Below are positions 17,990 to 26,982 of a DNA stretch of 64,000 bases, piece after piece (position 1 is the first letter of the stretch; each line of letters begins with the position of its first letter). The translations under genes and the position numbers were made by a program. The notes beneath the pieces are model-generated. The model had not been told where the DNA came from, did not search any database, and saw only the letters and a list, made by a program, of their open reading frames with translations. The stretch comes from Prosthecodimorpha staleyi (lineage in GTDB: Bacteria > Pseudomonadota > Alphaproteobacteria > Rhizobiales > Ancalomicrobiaceae), in the NCBI RefSeq assembly GCF_018729455.1, contig NZ_JAHHZF010000003.1, positions 285,052 through 349,051 of the forward strand. Reading direction: 5' to 3'.

Positions 17990-18856
17990 TCAGCGCGCGT
18001 CGCCCCGGCGCAGCGCTTCCAGTTCGGCGATGCGCTGGTCGGCGATCGGACCGAGCCGCTCGGTGACGGCGGCGATTAGCGCCTCGGCGAGCGTCAGCAA
18101 CGCGACCGAACTGTCCCAGCGCGACGGCACCGCGATTCGGCCGGCCAGGACATGTTCGGCATGGCGGGCGACCGGGGACAGCCACTGATCGGTGACCAGC
18201 AGAATGGTCACGCCGCGCGCCGCGGCAGCCTCCGCGAAGGCCACGACATCCTCCTGATAGCGCCGGATATCGAACACGACCAGCACGTCGCGCCGGTTCA
18301 TGTCGAGGAGATGGTCGCGCCAGACGCCGGTCCGGCTACCGACATGCTCGACCCGCGGCCGCACGATGGCCAGATGGGCGGCCATGTAACCGGCCAGCGC
18401 ATCGGTGAAGCGGCCGCCGATCAGGTGGATGGCGCGGCGGGTATCGGCGACCAGATCGACCGCCGCGTCGAACTCGGTCGGCGGCAGGTGCCGCCGGGTC
18501 TGCTGGAGATTGTCGACGACGGCGGTCGCGAAGCGGTCGAAGGCGCTCGGCGGTGCGCCGCGGCTGCCGGGACCGGCGGCCTTGACCAGCGGCGAGGCCC
18601 ATTGCGCCTCCAACTCGCCGCGCAGGGCGCGCTGGAAATCCGGATAGCCGGCAAATCCAAGCTTGGCGACGAATCGCAGCACCGTCGGCGCGCTGACGCC
18701 GGCGCGGTCGGCGAATTCGGCGACCGGGGCGAGCCCTGCGGCCGGATAGTTGGCGAGCAGCGCATGGGCCGCCTTGCGCTCGGTCGCCGTCATCGCCTCC
18801 AGGCGGTCGCGCACCGCCTCGGCGACCGACCCGCCTTCGTCATGGATGTCCGACAT
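17990..18856 (-). CDS. MurR/RpiR-family transcriptional regulator
   Basis: A 288-residue regulator. An N-terminal RpiR HTH domain (ATERKAAHALLANYP ... FADRAGVSAPTVLRFVAKLG) spans ~20-85. The C-terminal SIS sugar-phosphate-binding domain (RRAIHLIGGRFTDALAGYMA, VLVVFDIRRYQEDVVAFAEA, ILLVTDQWLSPVA) spans ~125-265. ATG at 18856 follows a GGGGGGAG ribosome site. It is divergently placed from the hydrolase/permease/ligase genes at 19.3-29.4 kb, so it probably controls them. A palindrome overlapping the candidate promoter at 19084-19096 is the likely operator. Confidence 0.88.
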   Translation of the reverse strand: MSDIHDEGGSVAEAVRDRLEAMTATERKAAHALLANYPAAGLAPVAEFADRAGVSAPTVLRFVAKLGFAGYPDFQRALRGELEAQWASPLVKAAGPGSRGAPPSAFDRFATAVVDNLQQTRRHLPPTEFDAAVDLVADTRRAIHLIGGRFTDALAGYMAAHLAIVRPRVEHVGSRTGVWRDHLLDMNRRDVLVVFDIRRYQEDVVAFAEAAAARGVTILLVTDQWLSPVARHAEHVLAGRIAVPSRWDSSVALLTLAEALIAAVTERLGPIADQRIAELEALRRGDAR

Positions 18857-19083
18857 GACGCTCCCCCCAACGCGATCCCACGTCCATGTTCCCCCGACGA
18901 TCCGAATCCCGCGTCGCACCGCCAGCTTACGGCACATTCGCCCGGTGCGGTCGACCCTTCACCCACCGCCGAACGAGCCGTCGGCGCCCGTCGCCCCCGG
19001 CTGGGAGACGCGCAGTTCGCCTTCCGCCGCACGATCGGGGTGCCGGTTTCCAGAGATGGTTCGCCGGCGCAATACTGAAACCG

Positions 19084-19096
19084 AAATTCCGAATTT
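19084..19096. promoter_or_regulatory. Candidate RpiR operator palindrome
   Basis: AAATTC-C-GAATTT is a perfect 13-base inverted repeat overlapping the -35 hexamer of the candidate promoter for the 19.3 kb operon. It sits between that operon and its divergent RpiR regulator. The 14-mer starting at 19083 matches 12 of 14 positions of one at 29509-29522 upstream of the peptide-transport operon. Operator assignment is inference. Confidence 0.5.
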
Positions 19097-19126
19097 GACA
19101 AAACGATTTCCCGTGTAATGAATAAT
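19095..19126 (+). promoter_or_regulatory. Candidate sigma-70 promoter for the amine-catabolism operon
   Basis: TTGACA (19095-19100) is a perfect -35 hexamer. The best -10 is AATAAT (19121-19126), with an over-long 20-base spacer; weaker hexamers with 15-18-base spacers overlap it. The AT-rich patch is conspicuous in this GC-rich DNA. The remainder of 18857-19303 shows nothing else I can name. Confidence 0.45.
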
Positions 19127-19303
19127 ACAGCCCTGCAGGGATCGGGGTTCCAGGATGCGATGCCGATGCGACCGTGCCGGAGGGCTGCGGGGCCGGGCTG
19201 CCTCGTGCGGCCGGACGGACCTTTCATGTCCGCGCGCCGGCCGGCCTGGACATCGGACCCGTCCGGATATCGGACCCGTGTGCACATCGGATCGGAGAGG
19301 CGC

Positions 19304-20092
19304 GTGACGGAAGCCGAACCCGCGGACCTGGACATTTCGGAGCGCGGCGGCGCGGCTGCGGTGATCGAGCGCCCCGAGGGTGCCGGACGCTGGCTGCTCC
19401 TCTGCGATCACGCCTCCAACCGCCTGCCCGCCCGCTACGGCACGCTCGGCCTCGGCGCCGCCGACCTGACCCGGCATTTCGCCTGGGACCCGGGCGCCCG
19501 CGGCATCGCCCGCCGGATGGCCGAACGGCTCGATGCGGCCCTGGTGCTGTCGACCGTGTCGCGCCTGGTGATCGACTGCAACCGCCTGCCGAGCGACCCG
19601 GATTCGATCGTCGCGATCGGCGAGACGACGCCGGTTCCGGGCAATGCGACGGTCGATGCGGCCGAGCGCGACCGCCGTGTGGCGGAAGCCTACACGCCCT
19701 ATCACGAGGCCATCGAGACGGCGCTCGCCCGGCGCCCGGCGCAGTCCGGCGCCGTCTCGCTCTGCGCGGTGCATACCTTCACGCCCGTGATGCGCGGCGT
19801 GGCACGGCCCTGGCATGTCGGGATCGTCCATCACCCCGGCGATGCGCTGGCCGATCGCGTGATCGCGATCCTGAAGCGCGAACCGGGGCTCGTCGTCGGC
19901 GACAACGAGCCCTATGCCCCGGCCGACCGCGTCTATCATACGCTCGACCGGCACGGCACCGTCCGCGGCCTGGCGACCATCATGATCGAGGTCCGCAACG
20001 ACCTCGCCACCACCGACGAGGAGGAACGCCGCTGGGGCGACCGCCTCGCCGCCGCTCTCGACGAGGCCCTTGGGGCGTCGCCGGGCGCATGA
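19304..20092 (+). CDS. N-formylglutamate amidohydrolase family protein
   Basis: A 262-residue zinc-dependent amidohydrolase-like protein. Characteristic blocks are LLLCDHASNRLPARYG, HFAWDPGARGIARRMAERLD, SRLVIDCNRLP, VHTFTPVM and IMIEVRNDLATT. The family cleaves N-formylglutamate in histidine breakdown (HutG), but no other hut gene is present. In this setting hydrolysis of a gamma-glutamyl or N-acyl intermediate is an alternative. GTG at 19304 was chosen because GGAGAGG lies 3-9 bases upstream; the upstream ATG at 19118 would sit inside the promoter. First gene of the RpiR-linked set. Confidence 0.85.
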   Translation: MTEAEPADLDISERGGAAAVIERPEGAGRWLLLCDHASNRLPARYGTLGLGAADLTRHFAWDPGARGIARRMAERLDAALVLSTVSRLVIDCNRLPSDPDSIVAIGETTPVPGNATVDAAERDRRVAEAYTPYHEAIETALARRPAQSGAVSLCAVHTFTPVMRGVARPWHVGIVHHPGDALADRVIAILKREPGLVVGDNEPYAPADRVYHTLDRHGTVRGLATIMIEVRNDLATTDEEERRWGDRLAAALDEALGASPGA

Positions 20093-20184
20093 AGCGGGTC
20101 CCGCCCTCGACAAGGGAGCGGGACGCCTGACGGAGGAAGTGCAGGGAAGCACATTCGGAGCCAATCGACACGGGGGTCAATTTC

Positions 20185-21771
20185 ATGAGCAGCCTGGACG
20201 CGGACCAATATTCCGATCGCGACAAGAAGGAAGACGTGCACATCCTCCATTCCATGGGCTATGCCCAGGAACTGGAACGGCGGATGAGCCGCTTCTCCAA
20301 CTTCGCCATCTCCTTCTCGATCATCTGCATCCTGTCCGGCGGCATCAATTCGCTGGCCCAGGCGACCTCGGGCGCCGGCGGCGCGGCGATCGGCTACGGC
20401 TGGCCGCTCGGCTGCCTGATCTCCGGCGTCTTCGCCCTGGCGATGGCGCAGATCGCTTCGGCCTATCCGACGGCCGGCGGCCTCTATCACTGGGGTTCGA
20501 TCCTCGGCAACCGCTTCACCGGCTGGGTCACCGCCTGGCTCAATCTGCTCGGCCTGGTCACCGTGCTCGGCGCCATCAACACCGGCACCTGGGGCTTCTT
20601 CGCCGGCTCGATCGCGCCCTGGTTCGACATCGTCACCGATACGACGACCTCGGCCGGTTTCCGCAACCAGATCGTCTTCGTGGCGGCGATCACCTTCGTG
20701 CAGGCGCTGATCAACCATTTCGGCATCCGCCTGACCGCCAAGCTGACCGACTTCTCCGGCTACCTGATCTTCGCCACGGCGATCGTGCTGACGGTCGTGC
20801 TGCTGTTCGGCGTCAAGACCTGGGACCTCCAGCGCCTGTTCACCTTCACCAACTATTCCGGACTGCCGGAAGGCGATGCGCCGGTCTGGCCGAAGGGCGA
20901 CAACGTCTGGTACGTCTTCGCGCTCGGCCTGCTGCTGCCGATCTATACGATCACCGGCTACGACGCCTCCGCGCATACTTCGGAAGAGACCCAGAAGGCC
21001 GCCCATTCGGTGCCGGCCGGCATCGTCTCGTCGGTCTGGTGGTCGTTCCTGTTCGGCTACCTGATGCTGTGCGCCTTCGTGCTCGCGATTCCCGACATGA
21101 ACGAGGCCGCCAAGCAGGGCTGGAACGTCTTCTTCTGGACCATGGATTCGGCCACCCACCCGATGGTCGCCAAGGCGCTCTACATCGCCATCTTCGTCGC
21201 CCAGTTCCTGTGCGGCCTGGCGACCGTCACCTCGGTGTCGCGCATGATCTTCGCCTTCGCCCGCGACGGCGGCCTGCCGGCCTCCGGATTGCTTTCGAAG
21301 GTCAGCCCGGCCCATCGCACGCCGGTGGCTGCGATCTGGACCGGCTCGCTCCTGGCGGTCCTGTTCGTCTGGGGCGCCTCGCTGGTCACCATCGCCGGTT
21401 CCTCGGCCTATACGATCGTGGTGTCCTGCACGGTCATCTTCCTGTTCATCTCCTTCACCATTCCGATCGCGCTCGGCATGGTGGTCTACGGCACGGCGAA
21501 GTGGCCGAAGCCGGGACCGTGGAACATGGGCGGCTTCCTGTTCCGCATCGTCGCCTTCCTGTCGGTCGTGGCCATGGTGGCGATCTTCGTGATCGGCATC
21601 CAGCCGCCGAACGACTGGGCGCTCTACATCACCGTCGGCTTCCTGCTGCTGACCGCGATCGTGTGGATCGCCTTCGAGAACAAGCGCTTCCAGGGCCCGC
21701 CGATCGGCGACATGATCGCCAAGCGGCAGCGCGACATACGGGAAGCCGAGAAGGCCGTGGGCGAGATCTGA
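20185..21771 (+). CDS. APC-superfamily amino acid/amine permease
   Basis: A 528-residue inner-membrane transporter with about twelve hydrophobic segments. Typical APC features are FSNFAISFSIICILSGGINS in TM1, the YPTAGGLYHWGSILGNRFTGW block after TM2, and TGYDASAHTSEETQKAAHSVP near the middle. It most resembles the amino acid/choline (ACT) branch that includes GABA and ethanolamine permeases; the substrate is not fixed by sequence alone. GGGGG lies about ten bases before ATG 20185. It presumably imports the substrate of the downstream ligase. Confidence 0.88.
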   Translation: MSSLDADQYSDRDKKEDVHILHSMGYAQELERRMSRFSNFAISFSIICILSGGINSLAQATSGAGGAAIGYGWPLGCLISGVFALAMAQIASAYPTAGGLYHWGSILGNRFTGWVTAWLNLLGLVTVLGAINTGTWGFFAGSIAPWFDIVTDTTTSAGFRNQIVFVAAITFVQALINHFGIRLTAKLTDFSGYLIFATAIVLTVVLLFGVKTWDLQRLFTFTNYSGLPEGDAPVWPKGDNVWYVFALGLLLPIYTITGYDASAHTSEETQKAAHSVPAGIVSSVWWSFLFGYLMLCAFVLAIPDMNEAAKQGWNVFFWTMDSATHPMVAKALYIAIFVAQFLCGLATVTSVSRMIFAFARDGGLPASGLLSKVSPAHRTPVAAIWTGSLLAVLFVWGASLVTIAGSSAYTIVVSCTVIFLFISFTIPIALGMVVYGTAKWPKPGPWNMGGFLFRIVAFLSVVAMVAIFVIGIQPPNDWALYITVGFLLLTAIVWIAFENKRFQGPPIGDMIAKRQRDIREAEKAVGEI

Positions 21772-21875
21772 GCCTGACCCGACCTTGCGCGGGACGGGTT
21801 CGCCCCCGTCCCTCCGCCTCCGACCCTTGACCGTCCCATCCGACGCCCGCCGTCGGCAGCGAACCCGAGACGACC

Positions 21876-23243
21876 ATGACCGAGACGAGCCCGATCCGGA
21901 CCGCCGAAGACGCCGCCCGCTACATCCGCGAACGCGACATTCCCTACGTCAAGGTCGGGGTCTTCGACACGGACGGGATCATGCGCGGCAAGTACATGGC
22001 GCGCGACAAGTTCCTGTCGGCGCTGGAGAAAGGCTTCGGCTTCTGCGACGTGGTGCTCGGCTGGGATTCCAACGACCAACTCTACGACAACGTCACCCTG
22101 ACCGGCTGGCACACCGCCTATCCGGACGCCGAGGTGCGCGTCGTGCCGCAGTCCATGCGCACGATTCCCTTCGAGGAGAACGTGCCGCTGTTCCTGGCCG
22201 AATTCGCCGGCGCCCACGAGGCGGCCTGCCCGCGCGGCACGCTGCGCCGGGTGCTCGACCGCGCCGCGAGCCACGGCTACGGCGTGATGAGCGCGGTCGA
22301 GTTCGAGTTCTTCGTCTTCGACGAGACGCCGCATTCGGTGCGCGAGAAGAAATACAAGAACCTGACAAACATCACGCCGGGCTTCTACGGCTATTCCATG
22401 CTGCGCTCGAGCGTGCATGCCGAATTCTATCAGGAACTGCTCGACACCGCCCGGCTGATGGATTTCGAGATCGAGGGCCTGCACACCGAGACCGGCCCGG
22501 GCGTGCTCGAAGCCGCGATCCGGGTCGACAGCGCGCTGGCGGCCGCCGACAAGGCCGCACTCTTCAAGACCTACACCAAGATCCTCGCCCAGCGGCGCGG
22601 CTGGATGGCGACCTTCATGGCCAAGTGGTCGAAGGACTGGCCCGGCCAGTCCGGCCATATCCACTGCTCGCTGACCAAGGACGGCAAGGGCGTGTTCCAC
22701 GACCCCTCCAAGCCGCACGGCATTTCCGACACCATGCGCTGGTGGATCGGCGGCCAGCAGGCCCTGCTCCCTGAACTGCTCGCGATGGTGGCCTGCACGG
22801 TCAACAGCTACACCCGCCTGATCCCTGGCTTCTGGGCGCCGACCGACGCCACCTGGGGCGTCGAGAACCGCACCTGCGCGCTGCGCGCCATACCGGGCTC
22901 GGAGAAGTCGCAGCGCGTCGAGTTCCGCATCGCCGCCGCCGACATCAATCCCTATATCGCGCTCGCCGCCGCGATCGGCGCCGGCCTGTGGGGCATCGAG
23001 AACCGGATCGAGCCGGATGCGCCGGTGGTCGGCAATTCCTATGCGAAGAAGCACCCGGCCAAGCGCCAGCTGCCGCGCACGCTGTGGGATTCGGCCCAGC
23101 GCCTGAAGGCCTCGAAGGCCGCCCGCTCGCTGTTCGGCGACACCTTCGTCGACCATTATGCCGCCACGCGCGAATGGGAAGAGCGCGAGTTCCGCCGCGC
23201 CATCACCGATTGGGAGATGGAGCGCTACTTCGAGATCATCTGA
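21876..23243 (+). CDS. Glutamine-synthetase-like gamma-glutamyl-amine ligase
   Basis: A 455-residue glutamine synthetase family protein. The N-terminal beta-grasp contains VKVGVFDTDGIMRGKYM. The catalytic domain has the metal/glutamate motif EFEFFVF, HTETGPGVLEAAI, the histidine-containing segment SGHIHCSLTKDG, and the nucleotide/arginine segment RTCALRAIPGSEKSQRVEFR. The sequence is closer to PuuA/GlnT-like ligases than to housekeeping GlnA and lacks a GlnA-type adenylylation loop that I can recognise. Such enzymes join glutamate to putrescine, ethanolamine, methylamine or isopropylamine with ATP. The permease, ALDH and ADH neighbours suggest an amine or amino-alcohol acceptor (inference). 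Confidence 0.85.
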   Translation: MTETSPIRTAEDAARYIRERDIPYVKVGVFDTDGIMRGKYMARDKFLSALEKGFGFCDVVLGWDSNDQLYDNVTLTGWHTAYPDAEVRVVPQSMRTIPFEENVPLFLAEFAGAHEAACPRGTLRRVLDRAASHGYGVMSAVEFEFFVFDETPHSVREKKYKNLTNITPGFYGYSMLRSSVHAEFYQELLDTARLMDFEIEGLHTETGPGVLEAAIRVDSALAAADKAALFKTYTKILAQRRGWMATFMAKWSKDWPGQSGHIHCSLTKDGKGVFHDPSKPHGISDTMRWWIGGQQALLPELLAMVACTVNSYTRLIPGFWAPTDATWGVENRTCALRAIPGSEKSQRVEFRIAAADINPYIALAAAIGAGLWGIENRIEPDAPVVGNSYAKKHPAKRQLPRTLWDSAQRLKASKAARSLFGDTFVDHYAATREWEEREFRRAITDWEMERYFEII

Positions 23244-23262
23244 TCGATCCCGTCGCCGCCCT

Positions 23263-23286
23263 GGGGCGCGGCCTTCGGGCCGCCCC
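23263..23286 (+). repeat. Intercistronic UUCG hairpin
   Basis: Between the ligase and aldehyde dehydrogenase genes, CGGCC (23269-23273) and GGCCG (23278-23282) flank a TTCG tetraloop, extended by GGGG/CCCC. There is no T-run, so it is more likely an mRNA-stabilising or processing element than a terminator. Confidence 0.4.
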
Positions 23287-23352
23287 TCCGCCACGCCGCT
23301 TCGCGCCGGCCTCCCCCGCCCGGCCCCTTGCGAAGACCATCGAGGTTCCGAC

Positions 23353-24750
23353 ATGTCCGCCAGAATCCAGTGCATCTCCCCCGTCGACGGCAGCCTCTAT
23401 GTCGACCGCCCCGTCGCCACGCCGAGCGAGATCGACGCGGCGCTCGCCCGCGCCCGCGCCGCCCAGAAGGCCTGGCGCCGGGTCCCGGTCGGCGAGCGCG
23501 CCCGCCTCGTCGGCGGGCTGGTCGAGGCCATGAAGGCGATGGGCAACCGGATCGGCGAGGAACTCGCCTGGCAGATGGGCCGCCCGATCCGCTACGGCCA
23601 GGGCGAGCTGCGCGGTGTCGAGGAGCGCACCACCTACATGGTCGGCATCGCCGAGGAAGCGCTCGCCCCGGTGCTGCCGAAGGACGTGCGCCCCGGCTTC
23701 GAGCGCTACGTCACGCGCGATCCACTCGGCATCGTCTTCACCATCGCCCCGTGGAACTATCCCTATCTGACGACCGTCAACTCGGTCGTCCCGGCGCTGA
23801 TCGCCGGCAATGCGGTGATCCTGAAGCATGCCGCGCAGACGCTCCTGGTCGGCGACCGCTTCCAGGAGGCCTTCGACCGGATCGGCCTGCCGGCCGGCCT
23901 GTTCCAGCACCTCGTCCTGTCGCACGACCAGACCATCGGGATTATCGCGGGCGGCCACGTCAACCATGTCGCCTTCACCGGCTCGGTCCCGGCCGGCCGC
24001 GCCATCGAGCGCGCCTGCGCCGGCACCTTCACGACCTGCGGCCTGGAGCTCGGCGGCAAGGACCCGGCCTATGTGATGGCCGACGCCAACCTGCCCTTCG
24101 CGGTCGAGAACCTGGTCGACGGCGCCTTCTTCAATTCCGGACAATGCTGCTGCGGCATCGAGCGCATCTATGTCCACGAGAGCCTCTATGACGGCTTCGT
24201 GCAGGGCTTCGTCGACCTGACCGCGAAATACGTGCTCGGCAGCCCGCTCTCCGCTGACACCACCCTCGGCCCGATGGCGCGCACCAACCTCGCCGACGTG
24301 GTCCGCCGCCAGACCGCCGAGGCGATCGCCGCCGGGGCCACCGCGCATCTCGATCCGAAGACCTTCCCGGAAAACCGCGACGGCTCGCCCTATCTGGCGC
24401 CGCAGGTGCTGACCGGGGTCGGCCACACCATGAGCGTGATGACGGAGGAGAGCTTCGGCCCGGTCGTCGGCATCATGAAGGTCAAGGACGACGCCGAGGC
24501 GATCGGGCTGATGAACGACAGCCCCTACGGCCTGACCGCCTCGATCTGGACCGAGGACGCGGCCGCCGCCAAGCGCGTCGGCGCGGAGGTCGAGACCGGC
24601 ACGGTCTACATGAACCGCTGCGACTATCTCGATCCGGGCCTGGTCTGGACCGGCGTCAAGGATACCGGCCACGGCGCCGCCCTGTCGGCGATCGGCTACG
24701 ACGCCTTGACCCGCCCGAAGAGCTACCACCTGCGCCTGACCACGAACTGA
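23353..24750 (+). CDS. NAD(P)-dependent aldehyde dehydrogenase
   Basis: A 465-residue ALDH-superfamily enzyme. Cofactor and substrate motifs are TIAPWNYPYLT, FTGSVPAGRAIE, the general-base Glu in LELGGKDPAYV and the catalytic Cys in FFNSGQCCCGIERI. The tail has TVYMNRCDYLDPGLVWTGVK. It would oxidise the aldehyde produced from the pathway alcohol or amine to an acid in the cytosol. ATG 23353 has GAGG upstream; the longer frame from 23158 overlaps the ligase gene. It lies third downstream of the hydrolase. Confidence 0.92.
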   Translation: MSARIQCISPVDGSLYVDRPVATPSEIDAALARARAAQKAWRRVPVGERARLVGGLVEAMKAMGNRIGEELAWQMGRPIRYGQGELRGVEERTTYMVGIAEEALAPVLPKDVRPGFERYVTRDPLGIVFTIAPWNYPYLTTVNSVVPALIAGNAVILKHAAQTLLVGDRFQEAFDRIGLPAGLFQHLVLSHDQTIGIIAGGHVNHVAFTGSVPAGRAIERACAGTFTTCGLELGGKDPAYVMADANLPFAVENLVDGAFFNSGQCCCGIERIYVHESLYDGFVQGFVDLTAKYVLGSPLSADTTLGPMARTNLADVVRRQTAEAIAAGATAHLDPKTFPENRDGSPYLAPQVLTGVGHTMSVMTEESFGPVVGIMKVKDDAEAIGLMNDSPYGLTASIWTEDAAAAKRVGAEVETGTVYMNRCDYLDPGLVWTGVKDTGHGAALSAIGYDALTRPKSYHLRLTTN

Positions 24751-24755
24751 GCTGA

Positions 24756-24776
24756 CGGCCGCCGGCCCGGCGGCCG
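24756..24776 (+). repeat. Intercistronic GC-rich hairpin
   Basis: A perfect inverted repeat with 10-base arms around one central C (arm CGGCCGCCGG) in the 53-bp gap between the aldehyde and alcohol dehydrogenase genes. It lies 20-30 bases from the next ribosome site. It may act as a weak attenuator or 3'-end stabiliser. Confidence 0.4.
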
Positions 24777-24803
24777 AACCTCCCCCTTTTCGAAGAGACG
24801 CCC

Positions 24804-25979
24804 ATGACGCTCCGCGCCAACTGGAACTACCCGACCGCCATCCGCTTCGGCGCCGGCCGCATCGCCGAGCTTGCCGATGCGCTCGCCGTCGCCGGCATCG
24901 CCCGTCCGCTGCTGGTCACCGATCCGGGCATCGCCCGGCTGCCGATGCTCGCCAAGGTGCTCGACGGCCTCGCCGCGGCCGGCCGCCCGGCCCTGGTCTT
25001 CTCCGACGTGAAGCCGAACCCGGTCGAATCCAACATCGCCGCCGGCGTCGCCGCCTACAAGGCCGGCGGCCATGACGGCGTGATCGCCTTCGGCGGCGGC
25101 TCGGCGCTCGACGCCGGCAAGGTCATCGCCTTCATGACCGGCCAGACCCGGCCGATGTGGGACTTCGAGGATATCGGCGACTGGTACACCCGCGCCGATC
25201 CGGCCGGCATCGCACCGGTCGTCGCCGTGCCGACCACGGCCGGCACCGGCTCGGAGGTCGGTCGCGCCGGCGTCATCACCAACGAGGCGTCGCACACCAA
25301 GAAGGTCATCTTCCATCCGAAGATGATGCCGATCGTCACCATCTGCGATCCGGAACTGACCGTCGGCCTGCCGGCCTTCCTGACCGCCGGCACCGGCATG
25401 GACGCGCTCGCCCATTGCCTGGAGGCCTATTGCGCGCCGGGCTATCACCCGATGGCCGAGGGCATCGCGGTCGAGGGCATGCGGCTGGTCAAGGAGTACC
25501 TGCCGCGCGCCGTCAAGGACGGCACCGATCTGGAAGCCCGCGCCCACATGATGTCGGCCGCCGCCATGGGGGCGACCGCCTTCCAGAAGGGCCTCGGCGG
25601 CATCCATGCCCTGAGCCATCCGGTCGGCGCGCTCTACGACACCCATCACGGCATGACCAATGCCGTGTTCATGCCCTACGTGCTGTTCTTCAACAAGAAG
25701 GCCATCAAGGACAAGATGGAGCGGCTCGCCCGCTGGCTCGACCTGGAGCGCGGCAACTTCGCCGCCGTGATGGACTGGGTGCTGGAGCTGCGCGAAGAGA
25801 TCGGCGTGCCGCACACGCTGGCCGGCCTCAAGGTCGACGACGCCAAGGCCGACCTGATCGCCGAAATGGCCATCGTCGACCCGACCGCCGGCGGCAACCC
25901 GATCCCGCTCGACAAGGCCGGCGCGCTCGAGATCTTCGAGAACGCCATCCAGGGCGACGTGAAGAGCAAGATCGACTGA
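24804..25979 (+). CDS. Iron-containing alcohol dehydrogenase
   Basis: A 391-residue group III alcohol dehydrogenase. It has GGGSALDAGKVIAFM for nucleotide binding, [17 protein letters not shown], the metal-binding Asp in [10 protein letters not shown] and ligand histidines in MDALAHCLEAY, GIHALSHPVG and THHGMT. In the operon it pairs with the preceding aldehyde dehydrogenase, giving an alcohol-to-aldehyde-to-acid route. A gamma-glutamyl amino-alcohol is the candidate substrate (inference). It is a paralogue of the enzyme at 4736-5863. Confidence 0.9.
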   Translation: MTLRANWNYPTAIRFGAGRIAELADALAVAGIARPLLVTDPGIARLPMLAKVLDGLAAAGRPALVFSDVKPNPVESNIAAGVAAYKAGGHDGVIAFGGGSALDAGKVIAFMTGQTRPMWDFEDIGDWYTRADPAGIAPVVAVPTTAGTGSEVGRAGVITNEASHTKKVIFHPKMMPIVTICDPELTVGLPAFLTAGTGMDALAHCLEAYCAPGYHPMAEGIAVEGMRLVKEYLPRAVKDGTDLEARAHMMSAAAMGATAFQKGLGGIHALSHPVGALYDTHHGMTNAVFMPYVLFFNKKAIKDKMERLARWLDLERGNFAAVMDWVLELREEIGVPHTLAGLKVDDAKADLIAEMAIVDPTAGGNPIPLDKAGALEIFENAIQGDVKSKID

Positions 25980-26097
25980 TCGCGCCGGGCGGCGGCCCGA
26001 CGAGGCACCGCCGCCCCCTCTTCTCGTCCGCCCCCTCGCCCGCACGGGTCGCCCCCCTGCCCTCTTGGCTTCTGTCAGCACCGGAGCGCCGCACCGC

Positions 26098-26982
26098 ATG
26101 ACCGACCTCGCAGCCCGCGCCGCGTCGCTCGCCTGCTGGTCGGGCCCGGTCAGCCCACGCCCGCTCTCCGGCGGCATGACCAACGCCAATTTCGTCGTCG
26201 AGGATCGCGGCGCGCGCTATGTCGTGCGCATCGGCGGCGACATTCCCCATCACGGCATCCTGCGCCGCAACGAGCTCGCCGCCAGCCGGGCCGCCGCCGA
26301 GATCGGCGTCTCGCCGCCGGTCTTCCATGTCGAGCCGGGCGCCCTGGTGGTCGGTTTCATCGACGGCCGCACCTTCAGACCTGAGGACGTGCGCGATCCG
26401 GCCAACCTGCCGCGCCTCGTCGATCTCGTCCGCCGCGCCCATACCGGGATCCCGAAGGCGCTGCGCGGTCCGGCGCCTTTGTTCTGGGTGTTCCATGTCC
26501 TGCGCGACTACGCACACACGCTGCGCGAGGCCGGCAGCCGGCATGCCGCGGCGCTGCCCGGGCTGATGGCCGATGCCGACCGGTTCGAGCTCGCTGTCGG
26601 GCCGGTCGACCTGATCTTCGGCCACAACGACCTGCTCGCCGCCAATGTCATCGACGACGGAAACCGGCTCTGGCTGGTCGACTGGGACTATGCTGGCTTC
26701 AACTCGCCGCTGTTCGATCTGGGCGGCCTCGCCTCGAATTCCGAGCTCGCTCCCGAAGCGTGCCGGGCGCTGATCGAGGCCTATTTCGAGCGTCCGCTCG
26801 ACGACGCCCTCGCCTACCGCTTCGCCGCCATGACGGCCGCCTCGCTGCTGCGCGAAACGCTCTGGAGCATGGTCTCCGAGATCGCCAGCACGCTCGACTT
26901 CGACTACGCCGCCTACACGGCCGAGAATTTCGCCCGCTACGAGATCGCCCGCGCGGCCTTCGCCGCCATGGAGTCCGCATGA
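26098..26982 (+). CDS. APH/choline-kinase-like phosphotransferase
   Basis: A 294-residue small-molecule kinase of the APH superfamily. The GGMTNANFVV nucleotide loop is near the start. The Brenner-type catalytic loop is FGHNDLLAANVI and the metal-binding aspartate is in LVDWDYAGF. Homologues phosphorylate choline, ethanolamine, thiamine or aminoglycosides; nothing suggests antibiotic resistance here. Start 26098 has GGAG about eleven bases upstream. The stop overlaps the next start (ATGA), so it is translationally coupled to the FAD/GcvT protein. An amino-alcohol substrate would fit the operon. Confidence 0.8.
   Translation: MTDLAARAASLACWSGPVSPRPLSGGMTNANFVVEDRGARYVVRIGGDIPHHGILRRNELAASRAAAEIGVSPPVFHVEPGALVVGFIDGRTFRPEDVRDPANLPRLVDLVRRAHTGIPKALRGPAPLFWVFHVLRDYAHTLREAGSRHAAALPGLMADADRFELAVGPVDLIFGHNDLLAANVIDDGNRLWLVDWDYAGFNSPLFDLGGLASNSELAPEACRALIEAYFERPLDDALAYRFAAMTAASLLRETLWSMVSEIASTLDFDYAAYTAENFARYEIARAAFAAMESA

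Noticed and set aside
19304-20092. Histidine-utilisation (hut) locus because of the HutG-like gene
   Set aside because: No hutH, hutU, hutI or hutF in the window; neighbours are amine-type genes, so only the family name was kept.
21876-23243. Housekeeping glutamine synthetase glnA
   Set aside because: No glnB next to it, no recognisable GlnA adenylylation loop, and it is embedded between a permease and aldehyde/alcohol dehydrogenases.
26098-26982. Aminoglycoside resistance phosphotransferase
   Set aside because: The APH fold is shared with choline/ethanolamine-type kinases; the catabolic operon and coupling to the FAD/GcvT gene argue for a metabolic kinase.
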